NCBI GenBank assembly: GCA_012932295.1
Contig: JAAONU010000004.1
Span: 24,002,872 to 24,066,871, forward strand
Direction of reading: 5' to 3'
DNA length: 64,000 bases
From: Cyclina sinensis
Taxonomy: Eukaryota; Mollusca; Bivalvia; Venerida; Veneridae
The translations under genes and the position numbers were made by a program. Positions 14,001 to 24,807 of the stretch are shown here, one piece after another; position 1 is the first letter of the stretch, and each line of letters begins with the position of its first letter. The notes beneath the pieces were generated by a model. It saw only the letters and a program-made list of their open reading frames with translations, did not search any database and was not told the DNA's origin.

Positions 14001-17000
14001 AAAGAGGTAGTTGCAAAAAGGATTTAGAAGAAGCTCAAATTAATCGATTGTTTTAGAGTTTGCAATGATTCATTTAGTAATCCATAAGGAATAATAATAC
14101 CCCCGCACTATGTTCTATGACAAACATTACCAACGCCCCTGTATGGAACGCCACGGCTGTCTTTTCTTCACGCTTTTCGTGGTAACTGATACGGTGAAAA
14201 GTTGGCATGTCAAACTGACATGTCAACGTGAAATGCGTCAACAAAAGACAGCTATGGCGCTCCATACCCCTGAATAATATAGTTATTTAAAGTTGTGGTT
14301 GATATTGTGTGATACAGAAAGCATCCCTCTTGTTAAGTGTGTTGCACAGTTACATTATACCTCGGATTTGTTTTATCTGCAAGACACAGGACTTATAAGT
14401 AGAGATTCTTTCTTTATAGAGGTGAGACACTCAGAATAGGAATCTGCACACCTCCTGGCGCCGAAGTTGAAATACAAAGTTTTGTCCCTGACAGACCGAG
14501 AACAGAGAGACTAATAACAAGAAGTCGGTTTATTAGAGTAGCCTCCCTTTCGGAACTTGACTCCCATGATGCCGAACTTGATGGAAAAAAATACTTTTTA
14601 GATGATACAACTGGGTAAGAGGATCTTATATTAAAGACATAGTCCCTGAAAAGTAATGTTCAGGCCATTACACGAAGCCAGTAACCAACAAGAACTAATT
14701 ATTACAGACTTGATTCCCGAATGGGAGCGATAACTATCATACTTTGGGAGACATGACCAACATTGCCTTTTAGAGAAACAATTTTTTACAAGTTCCCGAA
14801 ATATCATTTTTCAATAAACAACGTAAGACATCAAATTTGACTTAAATTTCAATCGCAACGCTACACAATCGGCCATTTCTGAATTGCTGGAATGAGGTAA
14901 ACGGTGCATAGGTAAACATTAGCTACGGCGTAGTACAGGTATCCGGATATCTGTCGTTTTGTCGGGTATATTTAATTAAGTCTAAATTAACTACATCGAA
15001 AGCTGTGAACTACCTATATTCTGTATTAAAATAAGCAATAAATGATACACAAATATTTAAAAATCAAAATTTCACATTAGAAAAAAATCCATTTCGAATA
15101 GTAAACTCCAACATTACCGGTAAGACACAGTGATTTCCTACCAGTTTACACGGCATTTTTACGGTGACGTCATGCGACATTTCGCTGCGGAAAGAGTTTC
15201 GTTGTGCAAATGTGCAATAAATCGCAAATACACTTTCGGGCGACACGTTTTAATGAAGTTTTTTTAATAGAATAGTAATTAAATATATGTTCTTTCGAAG
15301 TTTAGTGGAAATCGAAGGTTAATTTATATTTTAACAGAAAAAAATGACCAAAACCACTGGCAGTGTTGCCGTTAAATTTTCCGTGCACACAAGTGACAGT
15401 TAAAATTAGACTTAACGGTTTGACAGTGTCTATAAAATGGGTCAAACCGTCAACGCTATTTAGATCGGAGTTGTCGAGATTTTTTTCTTAAAGGCCACGG
15501 AAACGACACTTCCTCACAAATCAAGTAGCATATTTAGACAACTACTTCAATCAAAGATTTTAGAAACAAAAATTAGGAAATGTTTTATCCCAGGATTGAT
15601 GAACCCAATATTAATAATTACTTCAATCCGCTATTTTTAGCATGCTGTACTACAAATTTGTTGGAACTACGGAACTAGATCTGGATGTAGGAGAGACGTG
15701 TGGAGGAGGACGTTGTCCAGAGTTCAGAGTTCAAGTCCGGTCTGGTAACCTAACTGACGCTGACTGCAGGGAACGACTGTACGGGGCAAGTCTAAATATG
15801 GCCAAAGTGAGTTACAGTTGTTTTGTCCTGTGTTTTGTAGAAAATGCAGTTAGGCACATGCTAGACCGTTTTGCATCATTGAAATCAGATCCAGTAATAC
15901 AACTCTAGCAATGCAATCTCAGACAATCGAATGCCTCAAAATATGTCAAAAATACGAAAACTAACTGAGTAAATTATACTATAAATCATTGAATCCTTTT
16001 GTCATTGAATATTTAACTGCTATGCCATCGTCAGTTATTTAAAATAATATCTAAAGGTCCTGTGCACTTTAAAGGGTAGAAAAGCCTTATTTTACACCAC
16101 AAAAGAGTATACCCCATACTTTTTCATAAGACTTTGGTGTCAGAGTTCCATTTTCGACACATGCAAAATGTTACTGAACAATGCAATCTGAATACTTGTG
16201 AACTTATGGATTTTTACTTCAGCCTGCACTTCCAACATCCACAGAAACAATCAAGGCAAATGGCGGGGCTCTCCCACCAGAGGTAAGCAGTACACAATTA
16301 ACATTGATAAAGGGGGATAATTCGTGGTACTCGTCTCTGAGTGTATTAAGCTTGAAAATTGAATGTTCTCAAAGTTTCGTAATTTGTCCTCTGAAGAACC
16401 AATAAAGATCATAAATTAATTCATAATAACATGATTTTACACTTAAGCTGAAATCAACATGAAATCGCGTCCCTGTTCTCTTTCACCTACGTTTGCTGAC
16501 TAAGTAAGCAAAGACTAAACAGTAACATAATTTTCAAACGGTTAAAAGTTATAACTATTTTTTAACCTACAGGGTTATGGAGCTGGTCTTACAAAGCCAT
16601 TTACCAATCGTGGCACTGCGGTTGACGGAGGTTATGGTTCCTGGTCTGACTGGTCCCAGTGCTCAAGGACATGTGACGGTAGGTATCCGACTTTTTTGTC
16701 TCGTTTGGAAATTTATCCAGAACGTTTGAAGGGTAAAAAGTGCAGATATTATACCATATAGCGTCAGTTTTCATTGAAAAGAATATAGCAGATCGCTCGT
16801 CCAATATCTGACTGTCTTGTTATTATTACAGAGGGTGTCCAGTACAGGACAAGGCGATGTGACAGCCCACTTCCGGCTAACGGTGGTGCAGATTGCGTCG
16901 GTCCGCATGTAGAAGCTCAGTCATGCTATCTGGAATCTTGTGGTAAGTTGCACACCTTTACTTTACATAGATAATTACGTCTCCCTCTTTATTTTGCTTA

Positions 17001-17647
17001 ACAGAATATCTTATTAATGAGACGGGTTTTTTTAATAAGCAATAAATGAGATTCTTGAAGATATTTTTATGTCGTTTGATTTTGTATCAAATATCAGAAC
17101 ATTCAACGTCACCATTATGTTACATCCGTTGTGACCTAACCACTGTCGAGCCATCCACATAGTGTATTTGTCTTGAAAGTATGTCCGACTTCTTTGACGT
17201 AAAAGAATGGAAGAATCATGTTTTTGACTTGTTTTAATCCAGATAACAGTCACATTAGAAAATCGAAATGCAATAGAGCAGATGTTTCTAACGAAAGAAA
17301 CAGATTTCATAGTTTTTAAACAGTCTAGTAAATCATGTTTATGTACAGACATTGGTTGAACCTACATGAACCAGAATGACCCTCTTAATCAAAAAGCCTA
17401 GTGAAACCAGTTTCGACCTCTTGGACCTCCGGTGCTTTGATTTTAAATATCATGGTCCCTTTTATTTACAGCAATTGATGGTGAGTTTACTGAATGGACA
17501 GCTTGGGGTCCTTGTCAAGTTTTCGACACGAACTATTGCACAGGAGTCTCACAGAGAAGTCGAACGTGCACGAACCCTTCGCCTATGCACGGTGGTCTGT
17601 CGTGTGAGGGTAACACTCAGCAAATTAAACGATGCAGTGTCTGCTAG
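1859..17647 (+). CDS. Secreted CEMIP/TMEM2-family hyaluronidase-like protein with two TSP1 repeats, 24 coding exons
   Basis: Coding exons: 1859-1984, 2775-2997, 3325-3491, 3843-3993, 4351-4536, 4801-5007, 6786-6890, 8092-8276, 8464-8667, 8953-9092, 9615-9819, 10763-10892, 11134-11197, 11455-11490, 12110-12232, 12535-12727, 13139-13363, 13738-13937, 14420-14614, 15641-15806, 16223-16282, 16573-16678, 16832-16942, 17472-17647. All introns are GT-AG and phases agree, giving 1227 aa. Residues 1-19 are a signal peptide (LFQLVLFFVCARA). A G8 domain spans about 43-165 and a GG (ILEI-like) domain about 180-300. The beta-helix core follows, with GRYPIHFHM at 475-483, CPDC near 375 and GHGFFLEDG near 530, all CEMIP/TMEM2 hallmarks. 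Vertebrate members bind or cleave hyaluronan; that activity is inferred here. Residues 1121-1227 hold two TSP1 repeats (WSDWSQCSRTC; FTEWTAWGPC), where vertebrate TMEM2 has a second GG-like region. There is no transmembrane segment, so it is probably secreted. Exon 14 is only 36 nt. The start ATG gives the signal peptide directly. Confidence 0.93.
5238..5300. repeat. (ATT)n microsatellite in intron 6
   Basis: Imperfect ATT/TTA triplet run. It is followed by about 70 bp (CACCAGACTTTTAAAGCACC, then CAAAGGCGCTGTACA) that looks like part of an interspersed repeat. Confidence 0.9.
5600..6422 (+). mobile_element. Degenerate transposable element copy E1 (relic coding tail plus terminal hairpin)
   Basis: Intron 6 of the CEMIP-like gene. 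An open frame ends at the TAA at 5821-5823 with the tail RPYKRIRMLPDSDTDSN. The hairpin listed at 6250-6411 follows about 500 bp later. Intron 7 carries a diverged sister (E2, about 7120-7938) with the same order: related tail, stop, about 530 bp spacer, hairpin. Shared residues upstream of the tail include LII and RNY. I do not recognise the superfamily; it is called mobile because two diverged copies share the same architecture. Confidence 0.55.
6250..6411. repeat. Long imperfect hairpin, copy 1 (intron 6)
   Basis: The left arm from AAATTTGTTTGTTTTTGG pairs with the right arm ending CAAAACAAACAAATATCC over about 70 bp. The tip has GTGGC/GCCAC paired around TGC. The arms are almost perfectly complementary except at CTCG tetranucleotides, which read CTCG on the same strand in both arms and so mismatch. 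Confidence 0.85.
7120..7938 (+). mobile_element. Degenerate transposable element copy E2 (relic coding tail plus terminal hairpin)
   Basis: Intron 7. The frame ending at the TGA at 7310-7312 reads ...LIIHCLCRNY... and ends PPPRKYKRIRCISDCDSE, clearly related in frame to the tail of E1. The hairpin at 7765-7930 follows about 450-620 bp after the stop. No intact upstream coding region is visible. Confidence 0.55.
7765..7930. repeat. Long imperfect hairpin, copy 2 (intron 7)
   Basis: Same constant blocks as copy 1: outer GTTTGTTTT, AATTTATTTCAT, CTCGTG, and tip CACTCGTGGCTGCGCCAC. The intervening arm blocks differ from copy 1 but are complementary within this copy (for example AACACCATATG against CATATGGTGTT). 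Confidence 0.85.
8013..8054. repeat. (ATT)n microsatellite in intron 7
   Basis: Nearly perfect ATT triplet run ending about 38 bp before coding exon 8. Confidence 0.9.
9820..10762. other. Intron 11 of the CEMIP-like gene; nothing recognised
   Basis: Single-copy-looking AT-rich sequence with no open frame of note, no tandem array and no clear inverted repeat. Confidence 0.5.
14142..14266. mobile_element. Hairpin MITE, 125 bp, with 6-bp target duplication
   Basis: The left end TATGGAACGCCACGGCTGTC is the imperfect complement of the right end GACAGCTATGGCGCTCCATA; similarity continues inward for about 40 bp. CCCCTG flanks both sides (14136-14141 and 14267-14272), as expected of a target-site duplication. 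It lies in intron 18 of the CEMIP-like gene. No coding capacity; superfamily not assigned. Confidence 0.7.
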
Positions 17648-17727
17648 ATGACTGCGGTACAATGAACTCACTGAATTTCCAACGGAAGTTGAAATCCAAT
17701 TTTGGTTTTGTTTTGTCTTTGCCAGAA

Positions 17728-17733
17728 AATAAA
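17728..17733 (+). promoter_or_regulatory. Probable polyadenylation signal of the CEMIP-like gene
   Basis: AATAAA lies 81 bp after the TAG stop at 17645-17647, a normal distance for a short 3' UTR. No competing signal is closer. Confidence 0.6.
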
Positions 17734-18649
17734 CTAATAGCATATTGCTAACTATCGTTTAGTCTTGTTTTATTCCCTATAATCTTGAACAGCAGCATTA
17801 GAATGATTAGCCGAATTATGGTCGCCGTTTCTACGTTATCCTAAACGGGAAATGAGTTTTGAAAAAGAGAGAACTTAACAACATTGGCTACTTTAAAAAA
17901 CCACCACATGTAGAAAAGAAGCGAGTTAACTGTATGCCGGCTTCTGGTATAACGATTCTCAGATTTGACGAGAAAACATCTTTTCAATTTTCTGTTTTCT
18001 TAGAAAAAAATGAGCGACCATACTTCTTAAATTAGCATTCACGTAACCTTACTAGGATGAAATTTTGGTGTTCCCGTCCCACACTGAGCAGTATTTGCCA
18101 CGCGAACAAGTTACTCCATACTTGAAGTATTCAGAGGAACACCTAACTTAAGAAATGTGTCGGTTCGAAAATGCCGAAAACATTAGCCAATGCTCATTAA
18201 TACAACAAATTTAGCTTCGTTTGTTTTATGCATTCATTTATTCCTTGACGAACTCTATTTTTTGTATTCGCTCACCCTGATCGAGTGAACCTGCAAATAA
18301 CAACCATTTTCACGTATTTTTGAAATGTTGCAGACGACAGCATCCACCATAGACGTTTCTAGTATGGCGTGTCAATTATCAGATTTTATATGCGTTTAAA
18401 TGGACTTGCTGTCACACAGCACGTTTTATATTTTTGTCGATACGTCTAAAGTACTTGGTTTATGGTCAAAAGATCTAAGAATTTTCAAATGTCCGAGAAC
18501 CTTTCTAAACAAAATTAGATGGTGCACTCGAAATGATTTCTAAAGTTGAATGTGTACACATGGCACTGGCTTAGAACCCTAACCCCATCAATAGTTACTT
18601 CAGTCATTTCCAAACCAGTTTAAATCAATTTACCTTGACCAGCGTCGGC

Positions 18650-19300
18650 GTCGGCAAAGCCACACCTTGGTTAAGGTTTTGTGTGCAAATTACTATAATG
18701 TATGTGTTTTATTAACCAGCAATGCTTATTGATTTAATACTTCACTTACGTCTTCAAGGGCATGGAACAAACAAGTTAGATAACTCTTGACCAAATTTTA
18801 TGCAAATCGTGGTTCTTTTTTGACTTAGACATCAGGGTTAAAGCTTTGGGTACAACATACTATCATGCTTACTTTTCTCAGCAATCATTAATGGGATTGA
18901 CTTGAAACTTAACAAAGATGCTAATGGACATCATGCCTCCAAGTAGAGAACTCTTAGCAGAATTTTTTGTAATTACTGCCCCTTTCAAACTTAGACATTT
19001 TGCTTGAGGTTTTGCGTACAATAAAACAAAAATATTACAGTTTTGCATAAAATTTGCCTCGATACATATATTTTTGTAAGCAACTATGATTGTTTAAATA
19101 TTTCACTAAAGTCTTCAGGGGCATTAAAAACAAGCCACATTAATTACTCTTGACCAAATTTAATGCAAATTACGATCCTTTTTTGACTTGGAAATTTTGA
19201 TAAAATCTTGTATGCAATCTACTGTTGTGCTTTGATAAAATTTTGTAAACCACTGTTGTGCATATATCTTAGAAATCAACCATAATTATTATATCCACTG
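18650..19300. repeat. Two diverged copies of a roughly 320-bp repeat in tandem
   Basis: Blocks such as CTCTTGACCAAATTT, TGCAAAT, and TTTTTTGACTT recur at about 18786-18832 and 19147-19190 within similar surroundings (TTCAC TAAGTCTTCA GGGGCAT type sequence). Boundaries are approximate. Confidence 0.55.
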
Positions 19301-19309
19301 CAACGAAAT

Positions 19310-19790
19310 TGTTGGGATATTATACAGGAATTCGCTTGTCCAGCTGTCCGTTCATATACACAACTGTTAATAGATCATAAATTGTTCTCATTACCATCTA
19401 CCAGCAACAAAACTTACACATGTACTTCAAACCAGCTAGGATGACCTCTTCTATGTTTTTGGGTCAAACCATCAAAAGTCAAGATCACAGTACCTGGAAA
19501 TGAGACCATTTAGGACCTTAACTTGTTTTATCTCCTGTCTGTATGAAAACTTACTACATGTAATAGACTTTAGCCTCATGAAGGACAATTCTAAAATGGG
19601 GGGGGGGGCAAAACTTCTAAGGTCAAGGTCACAGTGGATAGACATAAGAATTCAAGTCTCCAGATCATAACTTGGTTTCCTAATCATCTTCCAACATGAA
19701 AACTCACCTGGACTTGCCCCACATCTAGGATGATTCCTTTGGCTTTTGGGGTCGAACGTCTTGGTCACAGTATGCTTAGACATTTTTTTT
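19310..19790. repeat. Interspersed repeat with AAGGTCAAGGTCACAGTG core
   Basis: It contains two loose repeats of an approximately 180-bp unit (TTACTACATG / CTTACACATG, GGATGA, then TCAAGGTCACAGT). The core resembles the arrays at 44.7-45.5 kb and 59.7-60.8 kb. Confidence 0.45.
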
Positions 19791-20239
19791 TAAATCACGT
19801 TACCTATAAATTTCTGAAGCAGCTTTTAAATTATCAGTAGGGAATTGTCAAGCTCGTTGTCTTACTGAAAGCCATTGCAAGCAGTAGTTTCAGTTCACAA
19901 CATTCTGTTTCGAGTTTGAATAAGTCCTTGCAAAAACTATTCAGGATTTTCAGTGGTGTAAGTGACTGTTATACAGAGACCATGTATCAAATGTTTTGTG
20001 AAGCACAATGATTTATACAGAAAATGCCTAATGTTATGCAGTTTCTAGGAACATTTCACAGGAATCCTGAATATATAGGGGTAAGGGCTTATGCTCCCTC
20101 TACCTCAAGCTTCTGGATTCAGCCATGCTGTCCAGTTCTGTTCCTTCCATGTCCTGACCAACTGATAGATGAGCAAATTTCAAATACCTTCAACTGGTCA
20201 ATTAGGTGCAGACAACATTCAAAATGTACTAAATACGTC

Positions 20240-20355
20240 TGCACGGTCTAGTGGACAAGGCATCTGGTTATGGAGTAGAGCTTGGGCACGTAATGAGGCT
20301 GGTAACCTGGCCTCCTGCTGGTTGAATGTCCATCTGCAAAACACCTAACATACAG
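20240..20355 (+). repeat. Possible tRNA-derived SINE fragment
   Basis: CACGGTCTAGTGGACAAGGC resembles a tRNA D-arm/A-box of Pol III SINEs. A B box is not evident, so the call is weak. Confidence 0.3.
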
Positions 20356-20559
20356 GATAGGTAGTGTAGATATATACGAGGGGTGTCTCATATCAAGACG
20401 CTGACCCTTTCAAGGAAGTAAGCTCTAAAAAAGCATTTTTTTTGCAAAAACACGGGGACTGAATATGCTTTTGAACAAATTACCATCTCTTATTCATACA
20501 GCACTACTTTTAGCCAGCTTTTCACGAGCAGTATCAACAAACAACTTTTTAGAGGCATT

Positions 20560-20565
20560 TTTATT
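20560..20565 (-). promoter_or_regulatory. Polyadenylation signal of RPL27
   Basis: AATAAA on the - strand 19 bp past the TAA stop; the short 3' UTR is typical of ribosomal protein genes. Confidence 0.65.
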
Positions 20566-20583
20566 ATTTTTTTCTTAGTACAA

Positions 20584-23500
20584 TTAAAACCGTAACTTCT
20601 GGAAAAACCATCTGTTTTTGCCACTCTTGTATCTGAAAGAAAAAAGAAAGTCTTAAAATATTGTACGTTATTTCATCTGTCGTCAATCTACACATTAAAA
20701 CTCTTATGCATCAGAAGGGAAGACACCAAATTTGGAGAGAAGCTGAAGACATGTAATGAATTAAGTTAACTATATACATGTATCTCACAGCAGATGTTAC
20801 AGAGAAACACTGTCAAATCAACAACCTATTTCCAAAGAGATAGTTTCTTGCATGTTCCCTGTTTAACTGCACAGAAGTTTAGTACCTGGCTCAGTACAGA
20901 GATATATACCTATATGTGTATAAGATGACAAACGTTTTGTGTGGAATAAAATCTTTCTACATGTATTTCTGTATGAAGAATTCTGATCTCAGTTATAAAA
21001 CTGCCCCTTAACAAAAATATAATGTTCTCGCCAGTTTATGCTAATGTTCACACCAACGCATGCAACTTGCTACAACGAAAAATTGTTGTTTACTTTCACT
21101 AACTTCAATATGTTTGTGGATAGCAAAATTCAGAAATAAAAGATCATCTCAAGTTGTCACACCAGTTGTTGTAAAATCTTACCTTTCTTCAAATTTAGCT
21201 TTAACATCACGTTTGGCTTTACGTTTCTTAGCTGGATCCTTGAAAGCTTCTTTGTTTACAGCAGCCTTGTCAAAGCCAACATCAACTGAATATCTGAAAT
21301 ACACAGGAACATTTACATTAGCCAGCATAATGGCTTCTATGTCACAGTAGCCTTGTCAAAGCCAACATCAACTGAATATCTGAAATACACAGGAACAATT
21401 ACATTAGCCAGCATAACGGCTTCTATGTAAAAGTAGCCTTGTCAAAGCCATCATCCACTGAGTATCTGAAATACACAGGAACATTTATATTAGCTAGCAT
21501 TACGGCTTCTATGTAAAAGTAGCTTAGTCAAAGCCATCATCCACTAAGTATCTGAAATACACAGGATCATTTACATTAGCCAGCATAACGGCTTCTATGT
21601 AAAAGCAGCCTTGTCAAAGCCAACATCAAATGAATATCTGAAATACACTGGAACATTTACATTAGCCAGCATAACGGCTTCTATGTAAAAGTAGCCTTGT
21701 ACATCCACTGAATATCTGAAATACACAGGAACATTTACATTAGCCAGCATAACGGCTTCTATGTAAAAGTAGCCTTGTCAAAGCCATCATCCACTGAGTA
21801 CCTGAAATAAACAGGAACATTTATATTAGCTAGCATTATGGATTTTTTGTTAACAGCAGATTTGACAAAGCCAACATCCACTGAATATCTGAAATATACA
21901 GGAACACTGACTTTAGCTAGCATTATGGCTTCTATGTTAACTTTTTCATTCCAGTGTTGACTCTTGTCCTCATAGATGAAGAAATAAGGCATAAATAAGT
22001 TCCTAAAACCTGTAAGTCTGTTGTCTGCATGATCAAAATTTACTTCTTTTCGCTTTCAAGTGTTTCTTTTCATTCGCTCTTAACTTTTCTGACATTCCAT
22101 TATTGTGGACCTAGCGCCAGGTCAAAATACAACTTACAACATAAAATAGTATGAAAACTACAATAGTCAAATTGACCTATCATCTTAAATTAACTTTTCA
22201 CAAACAGGATTTACTTTTAGAGGAGAAAGTACACTAGCTAGTCATTTTGTTTTAGAAAAAAAAACCTGCTTAGGACCATTCTAGTAAAACACATATCCTT
22301 GCCAAAGAAGACAATTTCTAAATGGACAACCCCTTTCCAAGTTCAACAAGAAAACCACCCCTACAGAATTTCTTTGCCTTTCTTGGGTGGGTATATGTTC
22401 TACTGGAATGTCCCTAACTGTAGTTTTACCTTCTGTTACAAATGCCGTCACCAACACGTACAAGGAGAATAATCAGGGTCCTTAATACGAGTGTGAATGA
22501 AAATGACAACTTTATAACTGTCATACATAATGACTATATATGTATATAAGGATGAAAACAACTGACCTATCCTTTTTCCAAGTCTGTACATCTAGCTGTT
22601 GTTGTCATGCATAGTCATTTAAACCTAATACATACAAATTACAAGGCCTATATATTTATTCCTTCAAAAAACTACTTCAAAGTCAGGCCAAAACCATTTA
22701 GAAACAGCTGGTGATTGTTTACAAAATTTTTATCATCTAGCAGGAAGTGGAATAATTTTCACACATTTCCCCTCATATAAATTGTGCTTCCTTGCTCTAA
22801 AACGCACATGTCAAAGTTTTGTCAGATGAAAAGTGCACTAAGGACAATCGTGAAAATATATAAAGTCTGATCCACTAACACATAAATCCTGACTATTTTA
22901 TCTGCAGCCTTTAAACTTTACAATGCCTTCCTGTGCAGTCTTGTGCAGCACATGGAATGTTTCAGTATTCTTTATATTTCATGCAAATATTCTGATCATC
23001 TCACAGAATATCCCTCTTAAGAATATGGCGACATAACCATGTTTGAAATGACAGTCTGAACATTTGTGATTTTTTTATCACAGTGAAAAGAATTCAAATT
23101 AAAGGTTGACTCTAATTATTTACAAGCATACTTTTTCATTGTTGTATCTATTTCAGCTGAAAGTACGTTCAACTACTGGTTTCAGAGGAAGACAACAACA
23201 ACAACAATGTTGTTGTTGTTGGTTTCAGAGGAAGAATTCAATATGATATATTCTGGAAAAAGTTCGACAATTATTCACCTTTGCCTAAGATAACAGAAAT
23301 TTTAGAAAAAACATCCTTCCCTGTTTTTAAACTGTTTCTGTCCAAGCTCTGAAGTTAGTTTTTTTTTAGAAAGAATAAACATTTTTCGCCTGGTATCATT
23401 CAAAGGCCTTGTTCCTTTGCCATGAGCTATACCTATACCCTTGTTGCCTTATCCGAATAATCCCTTTTGCACGCTAGTATTTCAAGTGTACTTTCACCTA

Positions 23501-24213
23501 CATAATGAGCACAAGAATTTTCAGCAAGACTCAAAGGTAGACATACTATGTTACTTATCACTGGTAAGTGAAGCTTTATATTTTTCCATACTTGGGCAAC
23601 CAAACTTGTTTTTCACAAATTTATATATAAATAGCGAAATCGGGCAACCCACTAGAGGTTAGTGAAAAATTCCTCTTTCCTTACCATTTGGAAATGATTG
23701 CTCACAGTACAAAGAGAACCCTTGATAATTTAATCTACCTTGTGGGCATGAGATGATTGAAGTTGTACACTCTAACAAATGGCTTGATCTTTGACCTCTG
23801 CTTCATCTTTTTCTTGCCCATACCTCTTATCACGCGTCTTGGGTACCTTTCAATACCAGCAACCAGAGCATGACCGTAAGGCTTCTCAGAGGTTCCATCA
23901 TCGTAGTTCTGTAAAACAATAATCCAATAATCGTTATATGGTTTATTTTAATACACAGAAAGCCTTAAAAAGCTAGGCAAGAATAATAAGGAATGCTGAA
24001 CATTCATGTTCTGATTAATAAGGAAAACACGGCTGATTAACTGCTAATTTATCTGCTGCAACAGCAACTTACATTTAAATTCAGCTTCTTATTATTTAAG
24101 TTCAATTAAAAATAACAGTTTGTGCAACAAACCTTTACAATAACAGCCTTTCTGCCAGCAAATCTGCCTCCAAGTACCAGGACAACCTTGCCTGGTTTCA
24201 TGAATTTACCCAT
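20584..24213 (-). CDS. RPL27: 60S ribosomal protein L27 (eL27), 4 coding exons
   Basis: Coding exons on the - strand: 24213-24133, 23908-23739, 21293-21183, 20632-20584; 411 nt, 136 aa, exactly the usual eukaryotic length. The protein starts [16 protein letters not shown], contains [29 protein letters not shown], and [20 protein letters not shown], and ends [12 protein letters not shown], the near-invariant eL27 C-terminus. It is a structural protein of the large ribosomal subunit with a basic, KOW-type fold. All introns are GT-AG with matching phases. The ATG context (GCCATGGGT) is strong. A 5' UTR intron separates the non-coding exon at 24807-24773. Intron 2 (between the 23739 donor and 21293 acceptor) carries seven extra copies of the exon 3 acceptor region. 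Confidence 0.97.
21261..21945 (-). repeat. 86-bp tandem array duplicating the RPL27 exon 3 acceptor
   Basis: Eight units including the real one. The acceptor/exon junction (TTTCAG then ATATTCAGT on the - strand; TATCTGAAAT on +) recurs at 21291 (genuine), 21377, 21463, 21549, 21635, 21713, 21799 and 21886, spaced 86, 86, 86, 86, 78, 86 and 87 bp. Each unit holds about 30-45 bp of exon 3 coding sequence (YSVD..GFDKA) plus intron. The most upstream unit (8) keeps the longest exon match ([15 protein letters not shown]). Unit 6 has an 8-bp deletion. Confidence 0.93.
22020..23738. other. Remainder of RPL27 intron 2
   Basis: No gene seen. It includes a small CAA/TTG hairpin flanked by direct repeats at 23177-23235. 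Other open frames are short and unremarkable. Confidence 0.5.
23177..23235. repeat. CAA/TTG hairpin between 16-bp direct repeats
   Basis: TGGTTTCAGAGGAAGA occurs at 23177-23192 and 23220-23235. Between them, CAACAACAACAAC and GTTGTTGTTGTTG form a hairpin around AAT. Confidence 0.85.
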
Positions 24214-24772
24214 GGCTGGAAATAAAAATATATATAAGTGTTAAGTTTCAGACATGCATCAAACAGGATATACAAGTGCCTTATTGCTTGGCAGTAATGG
24301 AACCAGTAAAATTTCTTCTTGCCAAGTGTCTGTGTACACACTATATACGTTTCCTAAGCTCACATCAAATACAAGCACTAGCACTTCTTCATTTTACAAC
24401 ACAACTAGCAATGTTCCCTTCGCTGTCATTATATTGGACATCTTTACTGTAAATAAAATGCAATTTGTCATTTCACGTTCAAGAAACAGTTCTACTCAGC
24501 GTTAAAGCTCACATTTTCATCCAAATTCAGGCACCGAGTAATGGTAAAGTGTCGAAGGAACTAGACAGACGAATCACAATTGTGTTACATATATTCAACC
24601 TATTTGTGTACATCAGTTGTCTTTGTATATCCAGCGAGAATGAACATCTGAGTCTCGTAAGATGCATAACTGACCTAATCATAAATCGAGGGATAATTCT
24701 GATTTTGTACCATAATGAGATGTAATGTCATAAACAGGCTACACCCGGATTACTTAACCACCGTACACATAC

Positions 24773-24807
24773 CTGCGAATTGGCTGGTCGCAAACCGGAA
24801 AAGGAAG
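24773..24807 (-). promoter_or_regulatory. RPL27 non-coding exon 1 with 5' TOP start
   Basis: On the - strand, CTTCCTTTTCCGG is a classic terminal oligopyrimidine start. It is followed by a short exon ending AATTCGCAG at a GTATGTG donor. The matching acceptor TTATTTCCAG lies just before the start ATG at 24213. TOP mRNAs are translationally controlled through mTOR/LARP1. The exact start base (about 24807) is inferred. Confidence 0.75.

Larger units (their letters stand above)
17734..20559. other. Intergenic region between convergent CEMIP-like and RPL27 genes
   Basis: No gene seen. It contains diverged interspersed repeats at about 18650-19300 and 19310-19790 (listed separately) and a weak SINE-like stretch at about 20240-20350. 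Confidence 0.6.

Noticed and set aside
21759..21992. 77-aa - strand frame with two YSVD blocks
   Set aside because: Not an independent gene: it is the RPL27 exon 3 start repeated in the tandem array.
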